A stretch of 64,000 nt of DNA from Beroe forskalii (taxonomy: Eukaryota > Ctenophora > Nuda > Beroida > Beroidae): assembly GCA_011033025.1 (NCBI GenBank), contig WFMF01000062.1, positions 62,001 through 126,000 on the forward strand, in the 5' to 3' direction. Below, one piece after another: positions 37,887 to 50,400 of the stretch. The number at the start of each line of letters is the position of its first letter. Within the stretch, counting starts at the first letter, position 1. Position numbers and translations under genes: made by a program. Below the pieces are notes generated by a model. It was not told the origin of the DNA. It was given only the letters and a program-made list of their open reading frames with translations, and did no database searches.

Positions 37887-38762
37887 ATGGCTCAGTTGAA
37901 GATGATACTTTCACACACAGTTACCACTTGCTTGCTCCTCCATCTGGCTGCCTCTGGCACCGTTCTACAGGCTCTAGAAGAACAGACCCTTACTCATGGG
38001 GCGAGCGAGGAACTAAGTGACGAAAAGAAAGGGATTTCTGTAGGGGCAAGCGAGGAACTAAGTGACGAAAAGAAAGGGATTTCTGTGGGGGACAGTGAGG
38101 AACTAAGTGATCAAGAACTTGGGATTTCTCCAGGGGCCAGCGAGAACCAAGTTCTAACTTTAGGTGCAAGTGAAGAACAGAACCTTAACCTCGGGAAGAT
38201 GAAGAGTAGTGAAGAACAACCACTCGGACTAGGAGGCAGTGAACTCAAAGAGCAGCCATTGGGTCTAGGAAGCAGTGAAGAGCAGCCATTGGGACTAGGA
38301 AGCAGTGAAGAGCAGGGTCTCGCACTGGGGCCCAGTCCAGGGAACAGTGAAGAACAGGGTCTCGCACTGGGGCCCAGTCCAGGGAACAGTGAAGAACAGA
38401 ACCTTAACTTCGGGAAGATGAAGAGTAGTGAAGAACAACCACTCGGATTAGGGGGCAGTGAACTCAAAGAGCAGCCATTGGGTCTAGGAAGCAGTGAAGA
38501 GCAGCCATTGGGTCTAGGAAGCAGTGAAGAGCAGCCATTGGGTCTAGGAAGCAGTGAAGAGCAGCCATTGGGTCTAGGAAGCAGTAAAGAGCAGCCATTG
38601 GGTCTAGGAAGCAGTGAAGAGCAGCCATTGGGTCTAGGAAGCAGTGAAGAACAACCGCTGGCACTCAGAAAACCGCTACCAGAAAACAGCGAAGAACTGA
38701 AGCGCAGAAAAAGGAACCTTAGCGATAAAGTAAGGAGCAAGTATAGTGGTCGAGGAGGGTAA
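37887..38762 (+). CDS. Secreted acidic repeat protein; candidate neuropeptide-type precursor
   Basis: 291 codons. The N-terminus has a signal peptide (MILSHTVTTCLLLHLAASG from the second Met). Then come SEELSDEKKGISVG-type repeats (3), QNLNLGKMK and QNLNFGKMK (one each), QGLALGPSPGN (2), and about nine QPLGLG units, nearly all preceded by acidic SSEE. The tail has a KRRKR cluster. Gln after acidic residues is the pattern of cnidarian-type precursors, where the new N-terminus becomes pyroglutamate, and the two GK sites would give amidated QNLNL and QNLNF peptides. Against this, the abundant QPLGLG unit has no basic cleavage or amidation site, so a structural secreted protein is the alternative. 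GATAAAGTAAGG near the end could be a splice donor, so the C-terminus is uncertain. Confidence 0.65.
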   Translation: MAQLKMILSHTVTTCLLLHLAASGTVLQALEEQTLTHGASEELSDEKKGISVGASEELSDEKKGISVGDSEELSDQELGISPGASENQVLTLGASEEQNLNLGKMKSSEEQPLGLGGSELKEQPLGLGSSEEQPLGLGSSEEQGLALGPSPGNSEEQGLALGPSPGNSEEQNLNFGKMKSSEEQPLGLGGSELKEQPLGLGSSEEQPLGLGSSEEQPLGLGSSEEQPLGLGSSKEQPLGLGSSEEQPLGLGSSEEQPLALRKPLPENSEELKRRKRNLSDKVRSKYSGRGG

Positions 38763-38769
38763 GAAACGA

Positions 38770-40828
38770 CTAAATGAGTAATTTCTTTGCGTGGTTCCAC
38801 TTCCAGTGAGGAATGTAAGAAGTTGATTCTCGGTTTTATGAGACAGCTTCAAAAGCCACTGAGCTTTGAATTTTGTCACGGAATATGATTAAAATTTAAA
38901 CGTTTCCAATTGGGGAACCTGATGATTGTTGGTATGACATAGTAAATGTTAGTGAATAACATTCTGCATTACTTGAAGTGTCCCACTTTGTTATTCTCTG
39001 GTAGGGGTGAGGGAAGGGTGGGTTTAAGGGGGGGAGGGGTGGAGGGGGGGGGGGGGGTAAAGGGGGAGGGGGGAGGGGGGGAGGGAAGGGGTGGGTTTTA
39101 CTTACATTTACATGGGAGAGGGTCTGGGGTGGTCTCTGGGGTGGTGAGGGGCGCAGCCCCACTAAGGAACACCTTCCCAAAGTTAAATGCATGGAAAACA
39201 AAGTTAAAATATACTTCAGTTTGAGAGTAGAATTAAATAAGATTTGTAATTGTATGCTACAAAGGAAACTAAACAAGTTCCATACGCCAAATAAATGTAC
39301 AAACTAATAAAGACACATACCACATAGCTATATCACCACACAGACTACAGATAATAATACATCGATACCAGTGAAATACCGCAGTGAAATACCGCCAGAT
39401 ATGGGGGATATACGGGGGGGGGGGGCTGCCGCTGAGGGATTTGGGTTTGATCAGGAATCTTTCCTGCAATCAACAAAAAATTGAGATTTTCCATGAGCAA
39501 TAACAAATTATGCTGTCAAATAATTAGCATTTTCAACAGAGTGAAAATGTCAGCTGTTCCAGTTCAGATCGTTGGTGCCCTGTAGGAAACATGAGAATTT
39601 GTTGGTTAGTGTTTTGGACCTTGTAGTTGCACTCTGTGGTGATATTACCAAATCACTTAGTTATCACTTACCAAGTGATTACAACACTTTGAAAACTGTA
39701 ATCACTTTGAAAGCAGCTCTGTCAGCAACTGAGGAGTTTAGGTTAAACCTATCAGCTTTGGGCTGAACATGAGCTAAACATGCTTAGATTTTAGTTTAGT
39801 TATCTTCTCAGGAATCTAGATCTGCAAGCCGCAACATCAACGCTTGAGGATTAGTATTATCAAGTTATACCACCAAGTCTAACAAGCTATACCAAGTCTA
39901 ACAAGTTATACCAAGTAGCTAACAAATTATACCAAGTCTAACAAGTTATAGTTATACCAAGTTATACCAAGCTAACAATTGCTACTACAACTTCCAGGAG
40001 TAGGAACCTGTTTTTACAGGATCGTGTTTTTAGTTGGGTTCGCAACTAAACGAGAAATATTAGAAGATTAAGAAAATATAAGAAGATTCACCAAGAGAAC
40101 TTGTAACATTTCTACATTATTGATTTTAGGGAAATGTTTTAGGGAAATGTTTTAGGGAAATGTTTTAGGGAATTGTATTAGGGAAATGTTTCAGGGAATT
40201 AGGGAAGTGTTTAGGCGGGGGCACCCACTGCAAATATCAAAGCATCAGCTAACTCTCACTGTACTAACATAGTAAATTAAATATGTATTTGTTCACGCAT
40301 AAAGGGTAATCATCAACAAGTTTCCAATTAAAAATCTACAATAATCGTATCAACAACAACTCCCTGTAAATACATGCTGCTTAATCCTTCTGATGTGAAA
40401 CAAAGGTCAAACACCTCAAAAGGGGGGTTTTGAGAGGTTAAATCATTCCACATGTTTTCTTCTAAAAATTCAAGTCAAAAACACAAATTGTACGACCGAT
40501 CAAATCAAGAATTAATTCAACGGGGGGTTTCTTCACAAAATGAAAAAGGATTCATGCGAAAGATTTGTTTTATTTGAACTCCATACTCTCTGCAGAAGAT
40601 TTGGTTGGTTTGAAGCTTCAGAATTAAAATGTGCAATTATCTGTGAGGATAGGGAAACGAGAATAATGTATAGAATCTGAGGTAACAGGTAGTCAGAGGG
40701 GTAATACAGTGACCTAATGGAGATGCAATCATTCCTTATAAGGAATAATGGGTTACAAAATACAGAGGATAATATCTACCTAGATGATACATCATTACAT
40801 CTTACAACAAACAATAAACAGTAAGCAT
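38770..40828. other. Intergenic, simple repeats only
   Basis: Holds the purine tract at 39005-39100, an ACAAGTTATACCAAGTCTA array at 39870-39975, and AGGGAAATGTTTT units at 40125-40205. No coding support. Confidence 0.6.
39005..39100 (+). repeat. Purine tract (G-rich)
   Basis: Almost pure G/A for about 95 bp, with G-runs up to about 14. It could form triplex or G-quadruplex structures and is error-prone for sequencing. Confidence 0.8.
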
Positions 40829-40970
40829 ATGTGCGCAGATCGGTCCATTGACAGAGGGCTCGATGAAGACGCGCAATTTTGATGTTCTTTTGATACAATT
40901 TATTTGACGCGCGAACATTAAATTTGCGCGTCTTTATCGAGCCCTCCATCAATCGAGCGATCTTCGCACA
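40829..40970. mobile_element. Fold-back (MITE-like) element
   Basis: Two arms of about 44 bp pair with roughly eight mismatches: GGGCTCGATGAAGACGCGCA on the left against TGCGCGTCTTTATCGAGCCC on the right, with outer arms GTGCGCAGATCG and CGATCTTCGCAC. The loop is AT-rich. No coding sequence; probably a non-autonomous hairpin element. Confidence 0.7.
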
Positions 40971-41039
40971 ATGCGTTATCATAGCTGTTAAAGGATATCA
41001 CAACAATAAAACTGTTGTAATGAATAAAGACAATAGACT

Positions 41040-41476
41040 ACAGATACATAGATATCTAGATACCTTGATTTAATCTCAATATCTAGATACCTAGAGACCT
41101 AGACTACTTTTTGTACCTAGAGCTATCTAGAGGTATCCCAGATATCTAGTTCACTACTTATAGTTATGCATCTAGAGGCATGCCTAGATACCTAGATACC
41201 ACTACAACATTATCTAGAGGTATCGCTAGATACCACTTCAACAGTAGCTAGAGGTATCTAGAGGCATGCCTAGATACCACCTCAACTCTAGAGGTATAGC
41301 TAGAGGTATCTAGAGGCATGCCAAGACACCACTTGAACTCTAGAGGTATCTAGAGGCATGCTAAGACACCACTTGAACTGTAGAGGTATCTAGAGGCATC
41401 TAGAGGCATGCCTAGATACCACCTCAACTCTAGAGGTATAGCTAGAGGTATCTGGAGGCATGCCAAAACACCACTT
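41040..41476 (-). repeat. CTAGAGGTATC-type tandem repeat abutting the KDM6 stop codon
   Basis: Irregular units of about 40-60 bp built from CTAGAGGTAT, CTAGAGGCATGC and ATACCACTTCAAC. The last KDM6 codons and stop (minus-strand CTACCTCTAG) are part of the same sentence, so the array extends from the stop codon into the 3' UTR. Confidence 0.8.
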
Positions 41477-44400
41477 CTAGAGGTAGCGCAAGGAAGGAGG
41501 TAGTTTGGAAATGTCCACTTCAAAGTCTTCAAGTTCCTCTGCCTCTGCTGGAGGATCTGACTGTTTGAAGTTTTGCAGGGTGGAGGACAGCTCTTCTGTC
41601 TTGTACTGTCGGAGTTAGGTTAGAGTTAGGTTAGAGTTAGGTTAGAGTTAGGTTAGAGTTAGGTTAGAGTTAGGTTAGAGTTAGGTTAGAGTTAGGTTAG
41701 AGTTAGGTTAGAGTTAGGTTAGAGTTAGGTTAGAGTTAGGGCTAGAGTTAGGTTAGAGTTAGGTTAGAGTTAGATTATAGTTAGATTAGAGTTTTTTACT
41801 GTCAGAGCTAGGTTAGGTTTAGGGCTAGAGTTAGGTTGTGTTAACCTATGGCTTGGATTGGGTTTAGGTTAAGTCAGGGTTAGGTCGGAATAAGTTATTG
41901 GTTTGGCCAGTCAGGGTTTGGTTGGAATAAGTTATGGTTTGGCCAGAGTGAGGGTTAAGTCAGGGTTATGTTCGGCTAAGTTAAAGGTACCCTGACTTCA
42001 GTTGATACTAGAATCTGGGTGGGGATTTAGCATATCTCATCAAGTTGCAACTAGAATTCACTAAGTTTACGTTGTGAAGGGGGGGGCTTGAAAGTTGAAC
42101 CCCCCTTAAGTCCACATACCTCCTCCAGGATGACGAATCCCTCCAGGGTTTTACTGGAGCTTCTGGCGCAGTTCTCACAGTGCACTTTCCTGTTCTCTAC
42201 AAAGAGGATGTTGAAGACTTCCACCTCGCAAATCTCACAGTAGTGAGTCCACTCTTCCTTCTCACGGCCGTGGAACGTCAGAGCCTTGCCTAAGGAGGGG
42301 TTAATTCAGATGGGGAGGGTTTTAACTCGGGGTTTTAACTGAAGGAGGGTTTCACCTACGAGGCTGTAAAGGGGTTTCAGTAGGGGTTTAAGGGTTATAC
42401 TGCATAGATTTGCCTGGAAAGGTGTTAACACAGGTTAGCGTGTTATAACTTTAAAAGGGATATTATTATCGACTGTTTACTCGTATGAGAACCGTTTGTT
42501 TGTTGAAAATCCACGGTGGGGTACCCGAAATGTTCATGAAATCGACCAATCAGTGCGCGAGATTATAGTCAACAAACCCTCTGATTGGTCAATGTCCCAT
42601 AGATCTGCGGTTATAAGCTAATATACTGTCGATGTAAAGTGGGGATTGAGAATGGATCGTGTATTCAGGCATTTCGCCAGCTCCCAGTGATAATTATGAT
42701 GTGATAATTAAGGTGTGATAATGTCTAATCATGTAATTCTGCTAAGGCCATGACCGTCAGCATAATAGCGCTCGTCCTTTCGCCAAACACTCGGTACTAG
42801 TCGGGTCACTGGCATTACTCCTAGCACAGGTCGCTACTGAACAGTAGGCGTTCTGGCATGGTCGAGTGACCTTGTAAACCACTGTCAGGGACTTCGCTCC
42901 ACTCGTCTACTCCTCACACACAACCCCACGCTGCTCGCCTCGCAGTCTGAGGGTTTTGCTGGCGCTGTGATTTCCAGTAATATTCGAGATCCCCGCATAT
43001 ATATATATCTATATATCGCTTTAAAATGCGACTAATGCTCGTCAACAAAAGCCATCCCTCTCTGAGAATGTAGGATCAGAGAAAACCTCGATTAGTGTAT
43101 ATTGGAGAAGGTGAAATCATTGAGATCGGTGTTTGGGAAGAATAGAGCACCCTACTACCGGCGGAATTAGCAGGGTCATTTGCTGACGACAGGAAGGATG
43201 GATGAGGCCTCGCTACCATGCGTATATGCTGCTGGTCCCTGGAGTAAAGTAGGCGCTGTGATCTGATAGAACCCTCCCTCTAAACACCATGCCACTGCGT
43301 GTTCTAGCTCGCCTACTTGCAGCGCACGACACACTGCGCAGTATATATAATCGAATGTAATGATAGTACATGCCCTCTACAAATAAAAGAAGTGCAGACA
43401 AGCTACTCAAATAGGCCGGCTAATAGACCGCGCTATCTCCCTCCTGAGTAACGTGGCCGTTACCAGCCTCCTCATTGGTCAACTGCCTGAGAGATGATCG
43501 CTCATTGGTCGCTGCTCGCCGAGCTACTTCTCTCTGCGTATACCCTCGCTTAGACACATAAACATTCTCAGAGTTTCCGTATCTTCTGTTTGCGAGATGA
43601 GTAATTTGTACGACGTGCCCCCGCACTCCCGGGACTACGGGGACGACGGGGAGACCACGGGGCTGATAGAGGCGGACAGTAAGCTCTATAACGAGGAGAT
43701 GGAGGGGGTGTCGCCCCAGTGTATGGAGAGGGAGACCACGCCCCTCTTCCAGAACACTTACACTGAGACGGAGATTAGGAAGAGAGGGGATGAGTACGGG
43801 AGACAGAAACTCTACCATTCGGAGGAGATGATAAACAGCATGGTGGCAGATAAGAAGAGGGTTACCTACACCAAGGTTATAAAACCTGTTGACAAGAGGG
43901 AGGAGGAGGAGGAGGAGGAGGAGGGGGGATGAGGTACAAGGCCGACAACTTACTCAGGACTAATGATAAGGGAGTGGGGCCGGATAGACCCCGGAGCTTC
44001 AATGAGAACGACAGAGGAGTGGGGCCTGATCGACCCCTCAGTTACAACGACAGGGATGACTACTTGGGGATGAGGAGAGATGAGTACAATGCTGGGAGAA
44101 GAGATGAATACACTGCAGGAAGAAGGGATGAGTATTACTCTGGGAGGAGGGACGAATACTGCGAGGACAACAGAGACGAGTACTACGGAGGAAAGAGGGA
44201 GGAGAGTTTCGGAGGAAGAGGAGAAGACAGTTTCGGAGGGAAGAGGGAGGAGAGTTTCGGAGGAAAGAGGGAAGATGTTTCGGGGGGAAGAGAGAGGAGT
44301 GTTTTGGCGGGAAAAGAGAAGAGTCGTACATCGGGGGGAAGAGAGAAGACAACTGTGTGAGCCGGGTGAGAGATGACACCTGTTCCAGAAGATATTCAGT

Positions 44401-47400
44401 GAGAGAAGATGAGAGAGTGAGGGGGAGAGAGGAGTTCGGGGGCAGGAACAGAGGCTCTATCAACAACATAGGAGGGGCAGGAGGGAGGAATATAGGAGGG
44501 GGAGCAGGAGGAGGAGGAGGAGGGGGAGGGGGCGACCCTCCAAAAGTGGAGCCTCAGAAAAAGTACGAGACAGACACCCTGATTGTTCCCATTGATGGGG
44601 TCTGGTTGAAAGAGACGAAGGTTGGCACTCTCTCCAAAGTCCTGTCCATTCTCTCCAATGGTTCTCATTGCCTGTACCTTCCCATTTTCCATGATATTCT
44701 GTTTCAAGGTAAGGCATCAACATTCCCCTCTTCTATGATATTCTCCTTCAATATAAGGCAACAACATTCCTGTTTTTTAATGATATTATGCTTCTGCGCA
44801 AGGAATCGGCATTCCTAAAATGCGAAGTTAGAATCTTGATTTGAATTCGACCTATCAAACTTAAATTGTTTGGAAGCCTAGCACTGACTATATTTATTCT
44901 TATTTTGTATGTATTCCGTTACAGTATAGAATAATATTGTCGGTTAGGACTTGTAATGAATATTAAATAGTAACGGTCATTTATCGATACTAGCTTCTGA
45001 CTGCTGATTGCTCACTCTAATCATGTCAATGTTTGCCGATTGATAATAATATACGCTATCCTCTTCTGCTACTTATTTCAACTTGGTACGCTTTCAATTT
45101 CCAGACTTCCTGAATACTCCCACTTCAATTTGAATAGGAAATTGCAACATTGAGCCCTCAAAGCGAGTAACTAGCAACCCCACCCACTGATTCTAAGTGA
45201 CTACCATCCCCACCCACTGATTCGAAATGACAATTAAACCCCCAAACTTTCCAAGTAAGAACGCACCTCCTCCTCCACTTCCCAAGTGACAACTCACACT
45301 CTCCTCCCCCCCCCCCCCAAAGTAACACCAACTCCCCAGGTGATTGCGCAGTACGAGCGGGCAGTAGTTCTGAGGCTAGGTCGGGTCTGCAAAGGTGGCT
45401 CCTGGGGCCCTGGCCTCTGCTTCTACCTGCCGTGTCTAGATGAGATCAAGGTGGTTGACATGAGGACGCTCTCTTTTGAAGTGCCTCCGCAAGAGGTCCT
45501 CACCAGGGACTCAGTAACAGTTTCAGTGGACGCGGTGGTGTATTTCAGGATCAGCTCCCCTGTAGCCAGTGTCTGTAATGTGGAGGATGTGGAACAGAGC
45601 AGTCGGCTGCTGGCTCAGACCACACTCCGTAACATATTCGGCACTAAGTCTCTGAATGAGTTGCTAGCAGAGAGGGAGGCGCTCTCCCACGATCTCCAAC
45701 ACACCCTGGACACAGCCACAGAGCCGTGGGGTGTGGTGGTGGAGAGGGTAGAGATAAAGGATGTGCGCCTCCCCGCCTCCCTCCAGAGATCCATGGCGGC
45801 AGAGGCGGAGGCGTTCAGGGAGGCGCGCGCGAAGGAAGTGGCGGCGCAGGGGGAGAAGGACGCCGCGCAGGCGCTGAGGGACGCGTCCGACCAACTCATG
45901 CTGTCCCCCTGCTCCATCCAGCTGAGGTACCTGCAGGCCCTCACTGGGATCTCTTCCGGGGGCGGGGAGAGTTCTACCATCGTATTCCCCATCCCTATCA
46001 ACCTGCTCAACAGACTAGGAAACTTAGACATCGGACCCTCCCAGCCAATCTATGAGAATGTGAACCCAGTCGTGAAAAAATGACGAAAAGTGTACGATGC
46101 ATTGAATGCCCACACATTTCATGATTAAACCTCAGTCAGTGAAGAAATCGCGCTGGGGTTGAAGAACTTGACATAAAGTCGCCAAAGACAAAAAGCACCA
46201 CGATATAAAGACTGTGATCTTTTGTTCAAAGACTCTGATCAGTAGACTCTTATAGTCCAAAACGAATCTTTCCGATCTTCCTAGAGTTTGTATCGATTAT
46301 TGGTGAGTAGCGTTCTTGTATTTTATTCATATTGTAAATAAATTGAATATCCTGTGAAACTATTTTAGTATTTTAGTAGATTGAGAGTTTATCCGAGATT
46401 TCTAATAGCTGCTTCTTGCTGTAACTTTGTATTTTGATGCTTTACATTGTGTGTGAAGTTCTAAATTAAGTACCTTAGTTTATTCTACAGCGTCTTGGTT
46501 TCGGTATTGAGAGATAAATACTATAAAAACAATTTATTTGATTCAACCTACTGTAGATAGTTCCCTGCTCAAAAAACCCCATTGTATTTTGTTAAACTAT
46601 GAACTGATTTCGAGATTTACTTTTGTTGTTGTTTTGTTGATTTATTAGTTGATTATAGAATTGATTTTTGAGTTTATTGTATACACATTTCAAAGCTGTA
46701 CTTTTGTTTCTCGATTATATTCTTGCCGAGCTGGGCTAAATTTAGACCTTGATTTCCCTAGCCTGTCAGACTTTCTCACAATAAGAGAGAAAGACTAGTC
46801 TGAGTAAAAACGCACTTAGTTCACTGAATAAAAGACATCAGCTCTGTAATTCTGGGCAGAAAATGCATGTGATAAAAGTAAGGTTTCTTCGTAGATCTGA
46901 AATGTGTATTTCAAATCTAAATGCAAAGTAAACGACCATTTTCCAGGCATTTCCTTAACCTCCAGAAGGCATGAAATGAGATCGTTTTCTTCAGTGCCTG
47001 AAGTAAACCGATTTACCGATAGCTACCCTGGGAAACGTTTACCTTTTGTGTGCTGAATATTTCAAAATCGGTAAATCTGGAATTTCACGAGCAGAGGGGA
47101 TAATTGCACGATAGAAATTAAGATTCCATAAAACAATGCCCGAAATAACTAAATAACTAAATAAGGGAGTTATTTTCAGATAACACTCGCAACTTTACCT
47201 TCTTTCTGGAGTTTCTCCTTGGTGATCTTGCACGTGTTGAGTGTACCCTCGAGACAGTGCCTGATCTGGGCAAACAGCTGCGCGTCGTAGATCTTAGCAT
47301 ACCTGGAGAGGTCACGCGTCACAAACTACTATCGAGAAATATAAAAGTTGATCGAAATTTGGGGTTTTTAGATAACATACCATATTTTCACATCCCATAA

Positions 47401-50400
47401 AATGTATCATGAACTCCCAAAATTTCGATCCCCAGAATTATTTTCCCACATAAATATGCCTTGTAAGGCCTTTGAGTATTTGACGTCAGTATAACTGTTT
47501 GAAATAGGGAACTAATGGGGAACTACATACCACTCTAAGATTTAGGGTTTGCTGAGCATGTAAATCAGCTCAAGACATGTCAGACTACTGACAGTGGATA
47601 GTCTACTAAGGGAGTGTGGTGATGCGATAGTAAATGGTGATTGAGGTCACTAAACATCCACCTGTCCGCCTTTTAACATAGAGAAATCTCGCTGATGTTA
47701 CGATTGCAATTGTGCGAAACCACTGGCTTTGGTTGAGTCTCACCAATCCTGGTTTTTGTTCCTGCGTCCTGTGCTCTGAGCGCAAGGCTCATGTTCACAG
47801 AGCAGCTACACGACCCAATTAAAGTGACCTCACGGACTCGCTTGTAAACGTATGCTAATTGGTACTCCAGACAATTGCAGCGTATCTGGCACGTGCAGGG
47901 GAAACGCCCACTTTGCGAACTGCACGTGATTGCACGTTGCCTCTTCTCAGGAGGTTTAGAGATGGTTTAGAGGGATAGTATCTCCTTTCTAGCCCTGCTA
48001 CAGGGCAATTTCAGGGATATCATAGCTGCGTGTATGCTACAAAACGTAATGTTCCCCAGAGATATTGCTTGGTAATGGAGCACAGTAAATCATGGAGCTG
48101 GATATAAGGAAATGTACAGTGTAGCTGTCTACATGCTAGGTAAGCTGAGAGGGGACATGCTAATAACTAATAAGTGATTTAGCTGATAGGGTGGTGCGGC
48201 ATCATTAACTATGCAGATTTTACTTGCTAATTAATACAATATTCATTACCATGTTGATGATACGAGAGTAAATCTGAGATTCGAGAGTAAATCTTAGATT
48301 TGAGTGTAAATCTGAGAATTGAATTTAAATCTGAGATTTGAGTGTAAATCTTAGATTTGAGTGTAACTCTAAGAATTGAGTGTAAATCTGAGATTTGGGT
48401 GTAAATCTGAGATTTGAATGTTAATCTGAGAATTGAGTTTAAATCTCCGTGTGTTACCTGGCAAGATTCCAGCTGAGATGGTTCATTGGTACGATGCTCT
48501 TCACTCCCTTGAGTTTGTTCCACTCATACCTCTCATACGCAGCAACATACTGAGCGTGCGTCATGGGACCTGGGCAGAGGGTGAAATATCCTGCTGTTGC
48601 GATATTACGAGACTCAGGAGTTGGGTTTAAACACTGCTGTTAAGGGATAATCAGTAGCAAGCAATAGTTGAGCTCAGAGCAAGTCACTTAGAGGTAAGAT
48701 ACTGAAAAATAACTATTATTTCAGGGTGTGAGTGAGCAAATACTAAGTTTTCTAACAGACTGAAAGGGAATGTAACCTACCCGTATTCCATGCTATGTTG
48801 TTACACCAGCCTTTAGCCTGTACCCAATGTATTGCTCCAGCATTAATCCATACCAGGTCCTCTGGTCTCTGGAAGAACCGGTAGAAAGGAATGCTTTCCT
48901 TGTGCAAATCCTCAATCAGAGGCCACCACGACCCTGGTTAAGTTTCAGTCAAAGTGTTTTCAGCGTTAAGTTGCTTCTGGGGTTTAGAGTTAAGGTGTGG
49001 TGATGTCATTGAATCACGAATCAGAGGTGATTTGAAAACACCCACCATCAGGACGGTTAATGAATGATTTTATCATTTAATGCAATTAGCAGCAATAATC
49101 CCACCCTCACACACAGACTCATGGCACTTTACACACTGTAAACAGACGGTACTCTAACCCAACCCTATCACATATCTTCAATAGACCAACCAGTCGCCTA
49201 TAAGCCTAGATCCGATGAGAGGCGAGGCTACTTAGGACAGAATACAGTGATCTATAATAGCACTGCATATGCCAAAACACATAATCACTCAGATTTGGTG
49301 ACGACACACCGTAAGGCACGTTGAATCCATGCAACAACATTGCGCGCATACGCGCGCGGCGAACGCGCGCAAAGCTAAATTGGGGCGCGAAAAATTCTGA
49401 TCGTACGAACGTCGCCGCGCCATACTGAAACGTGAGTTTTTGACTTGTTTTCTGTGGTACAAGTGGGGCAATTCTGAAAATACTGGTTTTGTTTATCGTG
49501 AGTCAACCTCCCCTGCAAACAATTCGAATGTTAATTACAGTTTCCTGGCATCCTATGATCTGGCACAAGACTTTCCTGAAAAATTCTCACTTCATTTTAG
49601 GAATGTGATGCCTCAAAGTTTCTTATTTTAAAGTAAATCGTATCATTCGACGTTTACCGTTTACAATTTGAACGCAAAAGTTAGCAAAATCAGCAGACAT
49701 CGCACCTGACAAGTAGTTGATCTTGTTTCTCTCGCATATCTCGTGAAACACCCCCCAATACTCCTGTGGCACTACAAACCATTCGCAGTCCCCCGGTCCA
49801 ATGTTAAGGTTCAGTGCTGACATGTTGTTATTTTCCTGATGCCCTGGGGTCCGCGATCCTGGGACCTGGGGAGAGAGAGGGGGGTTTTATCAGGGATTAA
49901 AGTGTAAACCACACTTAGATTCACTGTCTTATACCTACACAGATTACAGCACTAGTATTATTTGCAAAGCAAAGTGTGGATTTCAACCGATCCATGGCAA
50001 GCTGCCAAGTGTTTTCTACCTTCATGTATAGTTGTATGGTGTTCATGCCCAGTATTTTGTGCCCCATGTAACTCAGCATGTTCGTGTGACTCTTCACTCG
50101 ACAGAAGGGCGGCAGTTTCTCCAGTTCAGCTATCTGAAAACCAGGGAACTCTCAACAAAAGCAGGCAGAAAGCAGCAACGATTTAATAGCTGTATTGTTT
50201 GAGGGTAAATTCATTAGAATAGCATACAATGAATTATGAAATAAAAAGCATGACGTTTAACAATATCCAAACTAACCTGTGGTCCCCATTTCTTTTTATC
50301 AGACAAGTCCACATTGGTCCCGAACTGTATCATTTTGAAGTTTGTGAACCTTTTAGGGCCCTTTCTCTTAGCGCTAGCAAGCTCTTCTGGCTGGAAAATG

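Noticed and set aside
38111-38800. Minus-strand Cys/Leu/Pro repeat protein (229 codons)
   Set aside because: Antisense of the secreted repeat gene; the plus frame has a signal peptide and sensible repeats.
41606-41800. Interstitial telomere
   Set aside because: The period is 12 bp (GGTTAGAGTTA type), not TTAGGG, and it is placed at a splice acceptor.
43900-44280. Programmed ribosomal frameshifting in stomatin
   Set aside because: Three breaks of mixed direction without a slippery heptamer plus structure; sequencing indels or decay fit better.
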